Shown piece by piece: positions 32,101 to 41,917 of a stretch of DNA of 64,000 nt. This DNA comes from Ostrinia nubilalis. Its lineage: Eukaryota; Arthropoda; Insecta; Lepidoptera; Crambidae. Every line of letters starts with the position of its first letter. Position 1 is the first letter of the stretch. The translations under genes and the position numbers were made by a program. The stretch is from positions 2,542,001-2,606,000 of the forward strand of contig NC_087118.1 of NCBI RefSeq assembly GCF_963855985.1. The letters run 5' to 3'. Below the pieces are notes generated by a model. The model was not told where the DNA came from, did not search any database, and was given only the letters and a program-made list of their open reading frames with translations.

Positions 32101-32548
32101 GAACCACTTAATGGATCGAATTTATTGATATTAATCTCTACATAAATGTTATTTAGAAAGGCCCACCCACTGTCACGGTCCTGAAATTCTTCAACTTTTT
32201 TACACAAGTTATTAACAACAGAGTCAAATATTTGGTTCCAGTTAAAGTTACGATGTATTGTTATATTCTTAGTGGCAAAAGATTTAACGTCTTGGGAATC
32301 ATTTTTTAGTAAAATGAAATTAGCAAAATACTCAATATTTATCTTTAAACTTACGTATTTTTTTAACGACTTTTCGATAAGACTACATAATTTTCCACGT
32401 TTACTGTTTAAAAATATATCCGGTAAAGTTGACTCGTGTTCCACATTTGCTGGAATTCTAAATGATGCAATACGACCTTTAAATGCAGAGGTTACCTTAA
32501 GTACTCCGTCTTCTACCGGAACCGCACATTTGTTTTTGTGCGCATTAC
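29106..32548 (-). pseudogene. Polinton protein-primed DNA polymerase B, main part
   Basis: About 1,145 codons open on the minus strand with no stop down to 29106. Seen in order: exonuclease motif VVYADFETL, a zinc-like C..C...RDHCHLTGCYRGAAH..CN segment, exo II FFHNLAGYDCHLF and exo III LKTDVYLLTDVF. The polymerase motifs follow: YIDCNNLYGYSM (motif A), LMNNSVFGKTLED (motif B), CYTDTDSFIYQI (motif C) and FKDELGGCIMTEFVGLRSKLY near the end. This is family B polymerase of the protein-primed type, which would replicate the element from its ends. The frame is cut at 32548 by P-like MITE copy B; the N-terminus lies at 33218-33288. The catalytic core itself looks intact. Confidence 0.92.
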
Positions 32549-33217
32549 CACAGAATAAGTAATAGTACAGGTACAGAAGGATTACTCCGCAAGACGATTT
32601 AAATAAATGCGAGTCTTGCTACGACGCGATACAGTGGAATTCAGCTCGCACAGCACTACGTACCTACAATTTTATTCACCTACAAGTTTTGTCTCTTTCT
32701 ATCGCGTGCCTCTGAACTCTTCTTACGCTGTTAGGGTTGCTGTCTAGTGAAAAAATAATTAATCTACTTATTTGTAATGAGGTACGTATGTAGGTAAGTA
32801 TGCATTAATTATGGAAAACCTTGGGAGAGGCCTTTGTCCAGCAGTGGACGTCATTTGGCTGAAACGAACGAACGCATTCTGAGCAGTAGTCATAGTAGGT
32901 TAGGTTCCTATACTATCCTAAGAATTATTGATTACCTACATGGCCAACATACCTTTCAGCATCTTTGGGAAGCGGAAAAAAAAAGATAAATCCGGTAGAT
33001 TACTTTTCGAATTTAAACACCCGAACGCCGCACAATATTTCTTTCTCTTTATGTCCATATTTAAATAATACTTCGATCATAGAATTATAATCATACTACA
33101 ACGCACGCCAGCGTCCTGACGAGTGCGCGCGTGACACTCGACTGATATAATACCCGCCGGCGGGGCGCTTCGCTGTAGGTAATTATCGGATGTACCGCGC
33201 GGAGTGAGCCAGGCCTG
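32549..33217 (-). mobile_element. P-like MITE copy B, inside the polymerase gene
   Basis: 669 bp flanked by GCATTAC (32542-32548 and 33218-33224). It starts CACAGAATAAG and ends GAGCCAGGCCTG on the plus strand, so its THAP exon is on the minus strand (near 33070-32965). In this copy the exon frame is disturbed by changes in an A-run near 32978-32990. It contains the truncated RTE tail near 32820-32880. With MITE and one duplication removed, the polymerase frame joins exactly. Confidence 0.8.
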
Positions 33218-33288
33218 GCATTACTCCTCAAGTGACCTATCCAATGCGTATTTTCCACGCGGGTACCACAAGCAGTACAAAAAGGCAT
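33218..33288 (-). pseudogene. DNA polymerase N-terminal zinc-finger segment
   Basis: ATG 33288 (minus) encodes MPFCTACGTRVENTHWIGHL, followed by R-S-N: a C..C...H...H-type zinc finger as at the start of many Polinton polymerases. It is separated from the rest of the gene only by MITE copy B, and codon phase is conserved across the 7-bp duplication. Confidence 0.8.
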
Positions 33289-33580
33289 GTTATCAATTGA
33301 TACACTTTAAGCTGAAATAACGTCTTTAGGTATTTTACTAGTAAACAATAACGTAGTACAGTTAACGGGAATTACACAATTTATGAATTATACAACAAAC
33401 TATGGCTTATAAATTCTAAAAGAAGATTTAGGTTTAAGATTTAACAGAAAATTAACGAGAGTCTAACTCTAGATGTTCATATATGACTAAACTTAAAAGC
33501 CTATAGGAAAATGCAACAAAAAATATATTAGATGCTATTTATTTTAAATCATTCTCAGAATAGAACTAACTAACTTAAAA
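33289..33580. other. Non-coding gap between divergent Polinton genes
   Basis: AT-rich. It should contain the polymerase promoter on the minus strand and the 3' end of the spliced gene. No motif stands out. Confidence 0.35.
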
Positions 33581-34693
33581 CTAAGATTTAAAGTTTATTT
33601 TATTATTATAAAATATTGGCTCGCGGTCTTCAAACAATTTCTTCGTGGTCTTCATAAATTTTTGAAGATCCCGCCACTGCGATGTTTCGGTGTTAAGCTG
33701 AACCTTCAGCGTGTGCAGCGTCTTCTTGTAGCGATCCGCGGGCGGCGTCTTGAGCGCGTCCCTGGTGTTGTAAACACGCACCTCCACGTAATAAGCGCCC
33801 TCGAGCGGAACCGTTCGCCGCACGACACCGTTGGCCACCTTCGAGGTCAGGCTGCTGTCCAGCTGCTGACGACCGACTTTTAGTCGTTGAGAGTTTTCGA
33901 TGGCGACACTTTCGTCTTCGTCGGATAGTAGCCCGAACAGATCCGTAGAACTCTTCGTTGGAGCTCTGAAAATTAAAACATTAAAGCATTATTTACGACT
34001 TAAAATAGTGTACATGTATTAAAATATCAATTGTTTGTATTTTCCAAATCGGTAAGTATTTCTATCTAACCTAACTTATTAACTGCACTGCCTAGTTAGT
34101 TTATCTCTATTATGTGTCTAGTAAGTTGGCTGGTAGAAAATACCTATTAATTAGGTCCTCTGTTTAAATATAATTTATTAGGCAATAAAAAAGATCGAAA
34201 ACAACATTTGTAGAAAAACATCAGATATGATATCTGCATAAAGCTTAACAAATTAATACTCACCGAGGTCTAGAAGCTACAGGTTTCTTTTTCAGCGCTG
34301 CTGGCTGCACAGTTTCACACTCAGAGTCTGATCTGTGAAATTAATAAGAAATAAATTAATAAACTTGCGTTATGAGGTTGCATTTTTTGATCACACATCT
34401 TTGCCTTAGCAAAGTAATTGCATGTAAAGATGTAGACATAATACTACAGAATATTTAATAATAAGTACTACTAAAAATTAAATAGTTCATTAAAATTTTA
34501 GTAGTTACATTAAAATAATCATACTATGTTACAATAAAAATATCATACTATGTTAGTTACATTAAAATGATCATACTATATTACGTACCTTGATGAAGTT
34601 GGCGCAGTCTTCCTCTTCTTCGTATGTTTACGAGGGTTAGCGATGATGGAGGTGGAACTCCCACCGAATGTGGATTCAAACTCTGAGTCAGAC
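33581..34693 (-). CDS. Spliced gene of unknown function within the Polinton (3 exons seen)
   Basis: Minus-strand exons, with introns AT-rich: 34589-34693 (acceptor TTTACAG, donor GTACGT), 34264-34332 (acceptor TTTCACAG, donor GTGAGT) and 33581-33965 (acceptor TTTTCAG). All junctions are phase 1, so the frame stays open across them. Exons one and two each start with Ser-Asp-Ser-Glu and are Lys/Ser-rich. The last encodes about 127 aa: acidic LLSDEDESVAIEN, then VRRTVPLEGAYYVEVRVYN, RYKKTLHTLKVQLN and a helical end FMKTTKKLFEDREP. A possible decayed earlier exon lies near 35030-35085, with a similar Ser-rich motif but a stop. The first exon is not identified. Splicing is unusual for Polinton genes. 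I do not recognise the family. Confidence 0.45.
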
Positions 34694-35167
34694 CTGTAAA
34701 GATAATGACAATTCAAAGTCACATAATTTCCATCCTGTGCAATGAAAGTACACTCTGCAACGAATAGTAAACGAACAACAGTTTATAGTCAACGTCAAAA
34801 ATATGTATATACTTTGACAAACGCTGCAAAACATTAAAGTTAGTTTTAAATCTTCAGTGCTAATGTCTTAAACTTTAAAGTAACATGATTTACATGATGT
34901 TTGGCTAACTATTAACTAAACTAACGAATCTCTCCATCAAATCTAAACATATCACAGTTAAAAATAGTCAAAATAAAAAATATACTCACATATTGAACAC
35001 TCACAATTTACTCAAGATGTGACGTCACTGGAGCTAGTTCCTCCTTCTGAAGCACTTCGAAATACAGAATGAAGCTCATACTGCGAGCCCCCAAATTTAA
35101 AGGGAAAATATTGATAATTCAGCAATAAGGTTAGGCCCATCGTAAACGTTACGTACCGAGAAAACAA
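34694..35167. other. Upstream region of the spliced gene
   Basis: Contains strong donor-like sequences (GTGAGT, minus strand, near 35000 and 34988) and a possible decayed exon near 35030-35085 whose three frames each stop. No promoter could be fixed. Confidence 0.35.
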
Positions 35168-35262
35168 TGCTCCTATGGAGTAGTGGCGTACCGGTAGTTC
35201 GGTACGCTATAACAGAGGTTGCATGTTCGATTCCCGCTCAATACAAAATATTTGTGTCATGA
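35168..35262 (+). repeat. tRNA-related SINE head
   Basis: TAGTGGCGTACCGG resembles a pol III A box and GTTCGATTCCC is a good B box, spaced about 45 bp apart as in tRNA-derived SINEs. The flanking sequence does not form a full tRNA cloverleaf, so it is not called as a tRNA gene. The 3' body of the SINE is not delimited. Confidence 0.45.
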
Positions 35263-37183
35263 ACATATATTTTTATGTAACATAATATTCGAAATTTATT
35301 GAAAAAATATTATCACTTTCTGCAGTCGATTTATACAGCTTGCGCATTGCGTTCACGCCGGGCCTAATGCTTATGCACACTCAGGTATTTACGAAAACTG
35401 GGGCGATGACGCGAATTCCTGTATGAAAATATACTACGGTGAAGACAAATTAAATATAATTACAAAATCACGATTTGATTTAAACTAAAACATAGTAAAT
35501 ATTGCATGATTTTGTGGGTATATTTAACATTTCAAAATATTTGACGTTATTAGTTTTAAATTAAACTTGAAATGATAACATGATAATTATCTTGATTTAC
35601 TTAATATAAAATATAAGACTAAGGTTGATTTGCACCAATTTACCTATGACCTTAACTATGACAATGACCAGTTTGTCCACACCAGGAGTTTGAGACAGAT
35701 TTTTGACGATTTTTAAAGTTTAAATAAAATGGTGCAACTCAGCCTGATTGCAATTATTACGCTTCCGAAAGTTAGTTTTACAATGTTTTGGTTTGTTCTC
35801 ATAATTCATTCGATTAATCATAATAATGAAGTACATAGTTAATAAACATTACCTACGTAATTATTGGTCAATCAATATAATATGTTTTAGTACTGTAGTA
35901 GTAATGTTCTGAAGGTTGGTTGGAAGAGATCGCTTTTTAACGATACGACACCGTAACAACTTTTTTGGTGTGCAATAAAGAGTATATAAATTATCTATCT
36001 ACATCTTAGGTTTGACTTCTTTGCCTTATAACTTTTGTTTGATAGTTGTTGGTATGTGGGAATAAAAACAGGTTTTTATCCCTCACTACAATAATTACCT
36101 AATTAATAAAGAGACAAAGCCATGGTATAATTGTTTACTCGTTAAAATATCATCAACTTAGCAACCGGATGTCGGACCATTTCAATAGATTTATAGTTGA
36201 ATAATGCAATTTAACAATTTAAATAATTCTTACATCACAGTGCAAGCTATAAAATCATATAAAGAAATGGATTTGTAATCATTTTTATAGCACGTCAGTA
36301 TGGTTTGTATTTATAGCAATCAAAGAGCTCAAGCATTATGAGAATGTGACGTCAATACAACAGCATTGCAACATTGCGCTTTATGTTACAGTTTGACACA
36401 GCAAAAATGGTATGTTAGTCGACGTTCTGATAATAGTGTAAGAGCCAAGGTTCATTGCAGGGACGGCAAACCAAAGTAAATTTTAAAATGTGTCACATCA
36501 TTTTTAATTTAACGTAACCAATACTTTATATTATATTACTAGCTTTTTTCTCTCATTTTATGTTTAAGATAAGTCATGTCGTCACTTATTTATTCTCAAA
36601 AAGATGGATTATGATGAAAGTATTGATAAAAATATGTGATGAATAATTGCATGATAAAAATAAATAAATTAGTATTTATATTTATTAAATAAACCCTAAG
36701 CTTTGAGATGAAAATGTATACTAGTCAACCTATGATGGATTAAATTAAAAGATTGCATACAGCTCCTTGACTATGACTTCATGTTACATGGAAGTTACGT
36801 TTGGTCCAAGTCATAAGAAATTAGGCAGATATGATTAATATTTTATTTAGTTGATATTCTTAACTTATTTTTTAGAACTACCAGTCAACCTATGATGGAC
36901 TATATTGAATGATTGCATACTATTCTTTGACTATGACTTCAAGTTAGACCAAAGTATGTTTGGTCCAAGTTAAAAGAATCATAGACAGATATATATACAA
37001 AGACAAACTTATTATTTTTTGGTTGATATTATTATTTTATTTTGTTGAATTAATAAGTTAATGAGTTCCTTTTTGGAAAATCTTATCAATTTATAAGATA
37101 AATCATAAATATGCTATAACTATTAATGTATGGCTGAGAATTAATTAATAACCTGCATTCGTACGTACTATTAACATATTTAA
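35263..37183. other. Non-coding AT-rich part of the Polinton right arm
   Basis: No coding sequence of note. It includes the ~160-bp tandem duplication listed separately. Non-coding stretches near the ends are common in Polintons, but this one is unusually long, about 5 kb up to the right terminal repeat. Confidence 0.4.
36723..36978. repeat. Diverged tandem duplication, ~160-bp period
   Basis: AGTCAACCTATGATGGA at 36723 recurs at 36883, with following words GATTGCATAC, TTGACTATGACTTCA and GTTTGGTCCAAGT in the same order. Two units are clear and a third partial may follow to about 37030. Confidence 0.65.
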
Positions 37184-38628
37184 CCCTTTTCTTGGCATTG
37201 TGCATTTAAAGATACGTTGACCAAAACAAAAATATGCGGGAGAAACCAAAAACTATTTTTAAATGTTTTTTTAATATAACGTTAGCCCAAATACTACAGA
37301 TTGTGTTACACAGTATAGAATCGCTACAGGCTGCACAGATTTAACAATAATATTCAAAATATCAGACCGTTGACAGGCGTCTACGCACCAGCTAATATTT
37401 TTTATTCTTTTCGGTGTCTTTTTTAAAGAATATTGGTCATTATCTGTTGTAATATGGATAGTAAATAAAGGTTTCTTGATGATAGTGCTGTTTTTTCATC
37501 CCAAAACTTGTATAATTATTCTTGTACGATGCGGATTGTCCGAATGTATCTCTAAATGCACACTGTCAGATACGTAATAATTTACTTTCAATTTTGAATG
37601 TATCTTTAAAGACACATTGCCAGGTTCTCGTTGACTTTATTTTATGATTTTTTTCATAGATTTTATCGCATAAAAAGGGATCATGTTATTAGTTAGTAAT
37701 ATTTAAAGCTGTAAATTATAAGCCGATGTGAATTTTAATTCATGTACTAAAGAATTTTGTTTTTTGGACAACTTTGTGCTGTAGCAACAAAATCAGGAGC
37801 ACAAAATGCTGGTTCTGGTTCCAAAATCTGGAACCAGGTCGAAAGTCAGTGGTGGTGACACTTCATCTGATGATTTAGAAGCCGCACTTAGCCTCCTGAT
37901 TCTCTTGGGTGGTTATCTTCCTACTCCAAACAACCCAGATCACCCCTAAAAAGCGAGCAGCCTTTTCAGGCTGCTGCATGCTTCTGGTTATAAAGCTGGT
38001 GATTGAAGAATTTCAGCCAGTTCGACTGCTGCATAGTTTCCCAGAGAGTTCCAGAGATCCATTTCCGCTATCTTGCGTTTCCACTGTAAGTTGGGTATCA
38101 AATTATCTTCAATCGAAGACGTGAACACAGTTCGGTACCAGTTGGCGTCAATATCCCTCGTATTTTTTTAATGGTCTTGCAGGATTCCTATGTGTCCTAT
38201 CTGCATTTGCTTCTACTGGATGGTAAGAGGAGTGTGAGGTTCAGGAGGTACTCCAACGACGCTGATGGAGTGGTTCTTATACATCCAAATGCAGCTATAC
38301 TTGCAAGGCGTTACAGACTTTGAAGTAGGTTTTTTACTTTGTTTTCAGTTTTTTGTTAAAGATACTTATTTTTTATTTCTCAAATAAGGAATAGCTTAAG
38401 GTTTTGTAGTAATTTTCATTTAAATAATTAATTTTTACTAACAAATAAACAATGTTTTAATTTACTACAAAGCTGGCAATGTGCACTTAAAGATACATAC
38501 TATATTTCCAAAACTACATACCTAAGATTTTTTTTCGTATTTTTTACATGATTTTTACTCGTCCTAAATCCAATATTTATAGTGTAAATCACAAATATTA
38601 ACCAAAATCGTCTTTGCCAAGTATAGGG
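37184..38628. mobile_element. piggyBac-like MITE (TTAA sites, CCC ends)
   Basis: TTAA lies at 37180-37183 and 38629-38632. The left end is CCCTTTTCTTGGCA and the right end reverse-complements to CCCTATACTTGGCA, as in piggyBac-type elements (TTAACCC...GGGTTAA). A subterminal word TGCAYTTAAAGATAC recurs at about 37202 and 38476, and inverted at about 37546 and 37600. No transposase motif was found in the 1.4-kb interior. Confidence 0.65.
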
Positions 38629-38841
38629 TTAAATTTACAAATACTTAAAGTATTGTCTTAATACTCATTTGTTTTCGATGCTCGCTAATTTTAATTATCA
38701 AAATCGCTACAGTTTATGCACTTGGACCGCAACAGTGCTGAAATTGCATATTCCGCCTTCAATAGTCAGTTGTGTCAATTTGTGTGAAAGTGTTAGTAGT
38801 GTATAGTGGGAGCCTAATTAATTCATAAGGAATATCTTTTA

Positions 38842-39369
38842 GGTTTTGTATTCTTGGATGTAACCTAACAGTAAGCTGCCATTGGTATAACATTTTACCT
38901 ATGTTGGATGGAGAGACATGAGCCAAGCTGGTACAGAATATACATACATACTGTAATTCTGTGTGTTCTCTCGAGGCAATCGGCTCATCCACATGGTTGA
39001 ACGGTTTACCCATGGTGCTACCGCTGTATAAGGGCATGCGTCATATTGGCCCATGAATACGAATCTTATAGAACTTATGAATTATTATTGACTCTCACTC
39101 AAGATATTATAGTGTGTAACTCAATCGGTTTATAATTCTCATATTTGAGGTTCTCGTATACATGGATGTAACCTAACAGTAAGCTGCTATTGGTATAACA
39201 TTTTTACTCGTGTTGGATGGAGAGTCATGAGCCAAGCTGGTACAGAAAATTACATAAAAGTAAATTCTGTGTGTTCTCTCGAGGCAAGCTGCTCATCCGC
39301 ATGGTTTTAAGGTTTACCTATGGTGCTACCGCTGTATAAGGGCATACGTCAAACTGACCCATGTATACA
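38842..39369. repeat. Tandem duplication, 308-bp period, near the Polinton right end
   Basis: GGATGTAACCTAACAGTAAG at 38856 recurs at 39164. Further shared words are GGATGGAGAG, CATGAGCCAAGCTGGTACAG, TTCTGTGTGTTCTCTCGAGG and GGTGCTACCGCTGTATAAGG. The two units are well conserved, but differ around an AT-rich segment in the middle. Confidence 0.8.
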
Positions 39370-39482
39370 GATTTCTAAAAAGGAATTGTAAATTCCAATT
39401 GGGTTTGTTTTGTCATGTGATCGAAAGTGCGTGCCGTAGCCGTGTGAAGGTAAGTCAAGTCTTTATGGAATATTCTATTCTG

Positions 39483-39597
39483 CATTACTACAGGCATGGT
39501 TTACTTACGATCGTGTTATTGGGCGATCTATCGCACAGAGTGAGGTCGCAACTGCGACCGACCGAATGTGAGATAGAACGCCCAATAACATACTACT
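39483..39597 (-). repeat. Polinton right terminal inverted repeat (115 bp)
   Basis: Reverse complement of 20593-20707 with two mismatches; the same internal hairpin is present. It ends ...AACATACTACT at 39597, followed by the CCCATC duplication at 39598-39603. Confidence 0.9.
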
Positions 39598-39603
39598 CCC
39601 ATC
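39598..39603 (+). repeat. Polinton target-site duplication, right (CCCATC)
   Basis: Identical to 20587-20592, immediately outside the right terminal repeat, and also the continuation of the RTE coding sequence. Confidence 0.9.
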
Positions 39604-40857
39604 TCACTTCTGAGCCATGTCTACAAGCGGTTTTCGAGAGTCATCACGAATCGTCTCGCACGCAGGCTCGACGACTTCCAGCCTACCGAACAAGCCGGTT
39701 TCCGAAAAGGCTTTAGTACCATAGACCACATACATACGCTACGGCAGATTATACAGAAGACCGAGGAGTATAATCAGCCACTTTGGCTGGCGTTTGTGGA
39801 CTATGAAAAAGCCTTCGACTCGATCGAGACCTGGGCAGTGCTACAGTCTCTCCAACGGTGCCAAATTGACTATAGATACATCGAAGCGCTGAAGGGCTTG
39901 TACGAAAACGCCACAATATCGGTCCGCCTCCAGGATCAGAACTCGAAACCTATCCAGTTGCAGCGAGGGGTGAGACAGGGAGATGTCATATCTCCGAAAC
40001 TGTTCACCACCGCCCTGGAAGATGTTTTCAAGCTTCTGGACTGGAGCGGATTCGGCATAAATATCAACGGCGAGTATATCACCCACCTTCGTTTCGCGGA
40101 CGATATCGTAGTCATGGCTGAGACCGTGGAGGACCTAAACACAATGCTCGATGGCCTCAGTAGAGCCTCTCAACAAGTGGGTCTTAAAATGAACATGGAC
40201 AAGACAAAAAATATGTCAAATGCCCGTGTTGTACCCACTCCTCTGAAGGTTGGAGACACTATACTCGAAGTTGTTGACAATTATGTATACCTGGGACAAA
40301 CAGTCCAGTTAGGTAGGTCCAACTTCGAGAAAGAGGTTAATCGTCGAATCCAACTCGGCTGGGCAGCGTTCGGGAAGCTTCGCGAAATTCTCATGTCCGA
40401 AATACCGCAGTGTCTCAAGTCAAAAGTATTTGACCAGTGTGTGTTGCCAGTGATGGTGTATGGCTCTGAGACGTGGTCGCTTACTATGGGCCTCATAAGA
40501 AGGCTCAAGGTCACCCAAAGAGCGATGGAGCGTGCTATGCTCGGAGTTTCCCTGCGTGATCGAATCAGAAATGAGGAGATCCGTAGGAGAACCTGAGTGA
40601 CTGACATAGCCCGCAGAATCGCTAAAATCAAGTGGCAGTGGGCGGGGCACATAGCTCGAAGAGCTGATGGCCGCTGGGGCAGGAAAGTTCTTGAGTGGCG
40701 ACCACGAGCTGGAAGACGTAGCGTGGGCAGGCCTCCCACTAGGTGGACCGACGATCTGGTGAAGGTCGCGGGAAGTACCTGGATGCAAGCGGCGCAGGAC
40801 CGGTCTTTGTGGAAATCCTTGGGGGAGGCCTTTGTCCAGCAGTGGACGTCTTTCGGC
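39598..40857 (+). pseudogene. RTE reverse transcriptase, 3' part
   Basis: After the Polinton the frame continues with LARRLDDFQPTEQAGFRKGF (block 3 region), LAFVDYEKAFDSIE (motif A), LQRGVRQGDVISPKLF and LRFADDIVVMAE (motif C, near 40090). The thumb and C-terminal region ends at a stop near 40858, after GEAFVQQWTSFG. One in-frame TGA at about 40594 interrupts it. The 3' terminal segment (40820-40868) is the RTE tail that recurs in truncated form in the P-like MITEs and at 27.85 kb. RTE elements lack poly-A tails, as here. Confidence 0.87.
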
Positions 40858-41033
40858 TGAAACGAACGATTTATAATCTTAATTGTAATAAAGATAATTA
40901 ATTACATATTGTTCTCATTATTTCTTTAGAGAAATAATATGGAACTTAATAATAGCAAACATATTTATTACTAGCGGCCGCCCGCGACTTCGTGCGCGTG
41001 GATCTCGTTTTACCCCCCCCCCCCCCCTTCATC

Positions 41034-41520
41034 TATCTTACGCGGTTCAGATTTTTTCATACAAATGTTTTTTCCCGCTAACTCCCGTTCCCGTGAGATT
41101 TTTGCAATATCCTGTTGTAACTAAGCTTTAAGTTTACTAAGGTACCTGCATGCCAAATTTCAAGAGTCTATCTTACGCGGTTTAGATTTTTTCATACAAA
41201 TGTTTTTTCCCGCTAACTCCCGTTCCCGTAGGAATTTTGCAATATCCTGTTGCAACTAAGCTTTAAGTTTACTAAGGTACCTGCATGTCAAATTTCAAGA
41301 GTATATCTTACGCGGTTTAGATTTTTTCATACAAATGTTTTTTCCCACTAACTCCCGTTCCCATGGGAATTTTGCAATATCCTGTTGTAACTAAGCTTTA
41401 AGTTTACTAAGGTACCTGCATGCCAAATTTCAAGCGTCTAACTTAAGCGGTTTAGATTTTTCGTACAAAAGGATTTTCCCGCTAATTCCCGTTCCCGTGG
41501 GAATTCCTAAGTATCCTATA
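41034..41520. repeat. 135-bp tandem repeat in Helitron copy 1
   Basis: The CTTACGCGGTTTAGATTTTT word recurs every 135 bp (41041, 41176, 41311, and as AGCGGTTTAG at 41446), giving about 3.6 units. The Helitron copy at 62.5-62.85 kb has about 2.9 units of the same repeat. Confidence 0.85.
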
Positions 41521-41600
41521 ACCTGCCCAGGAGTATGAAGAATAATTGTACCAAGTTTCGTTAAAATCCGTCAAGTGGTTTTTGTTTCTATAAGGAACAT

Positions 41601-41601
<1 letters not shown>

Positions 41602-41632
<31 letters not shown>
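41602..41632. repeat. (CAGA)n microsatellite
   Basis: Seven to eight CAGA units inside Helitron copy 1; the other copy carries the complementary (TCTG)n at 62373-62412, so this belongs to the element. Confidence 0.9.
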
Positions 41633-41633
<1 letters not shown>

Positions 41634-41917
41634 AATTTTACTGATTGCATTTTTGGCATCAGTATCGATCACTAATCACTTTTTTCGGCGGTAGTTTGTA
41701 AACGTATTCACATCGGCTCCCCAGTTATAAGCGATTTTAAAATAGTTAATAGTATATTTTTAATATCTATTTCATCAAAAATTATTCATCACACGTCGCC
41801 TGATAACATATACTGGAGTGAAAGCTGTTCAATGTGTGTTTAGTAAAATACGTGCACATACCTGCCGGTGACTATCTCTAACGTTCACTTCACTAAAAAC
41901 TCAAATAACACACTATC

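Larger units (their letters stand above)
20593..39597 (+). mobile_element. Full-length Polinton/Maverick (19.0 kb)
   Basis: Both ends are defined: the element begins AGTAGTATGTTATTGGGCG and ends in its reverse complement, with CCCATC duplicated on each side (20587-20592 and 39598-39603). Polintons are known for 6-bp duplications, long terminal inverted repeats, 15-20 kb length and a set of virion-type genes plus protein-primed DNA polymerase; all are seen here. Later insertions inside it are a P-like MITE (32549-33217), a piggyBac-like MITE (37184-38628) and RTE-tail debris (27850-27905); without them it is about 16.8 kb. The rightward gene block spans 20.7-27.6 kb and the leftward genes 28.2-34.7 kb. 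The gene set resembles the adintovirus-like group of Polintons. Confidence 0.93.
20051..40868 (+). mobile_element. 5'-truncated RTE-clade LINE, split by the Polinton
   Basis: Flanked by the 11-bp duplication ATTTATAATCT (20040-20050 and 40869-40879). Outside the Polinton it consists of 20051-20592 and 39598-40868, about 1.8 kb of the 3' part of an RTE ORF. The 3' end has the tail GTCCAGCAGTGGACGTC...AACGAACGA found in many truncated forms elsewhere in the window. It has no poly-A tail. Confidence 0.85.

Noticed and set aside
29106..32444. Free-living virus DNA polymerase or host polymerase
   Set aside because: It lies within exact terminal repeats and target duplications and has protein-primed Polinton features, so it belongs to the element.
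32549..33217. Solo LTR as explanation for the 670-bp repeats
   Set aside because: The ends are CA...TG, not TG...CA, and duplications are 7 bp; the THAP exon points to a DNA transposon instead.
35027..35100. Intact first exon of the spliced Polinton gene
   Set aside because: A donor and a short ATG frame exist, but all three frames stop before the donor, so at best it is a decayed exon.
35168..35262. Functional tRNA gene
   Set aside because: A and B box-like sequences are present, but no complete cloverleaf or acceptor stem can be drawn, so it is called a SINE head.
37909..38124. Transposase gene in the piggyBac-like insert
   Set aside because: The 71-aa frame and its antisense show none of the conserved piggyBac aspartate motifs.
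41034..41632. CRISPR-like or other regularly spaced array
   Set aside because: The 135-bp units are contiguous tandem repeats without unique spacers and lie inside a Helitron in a eukaryotic genome.
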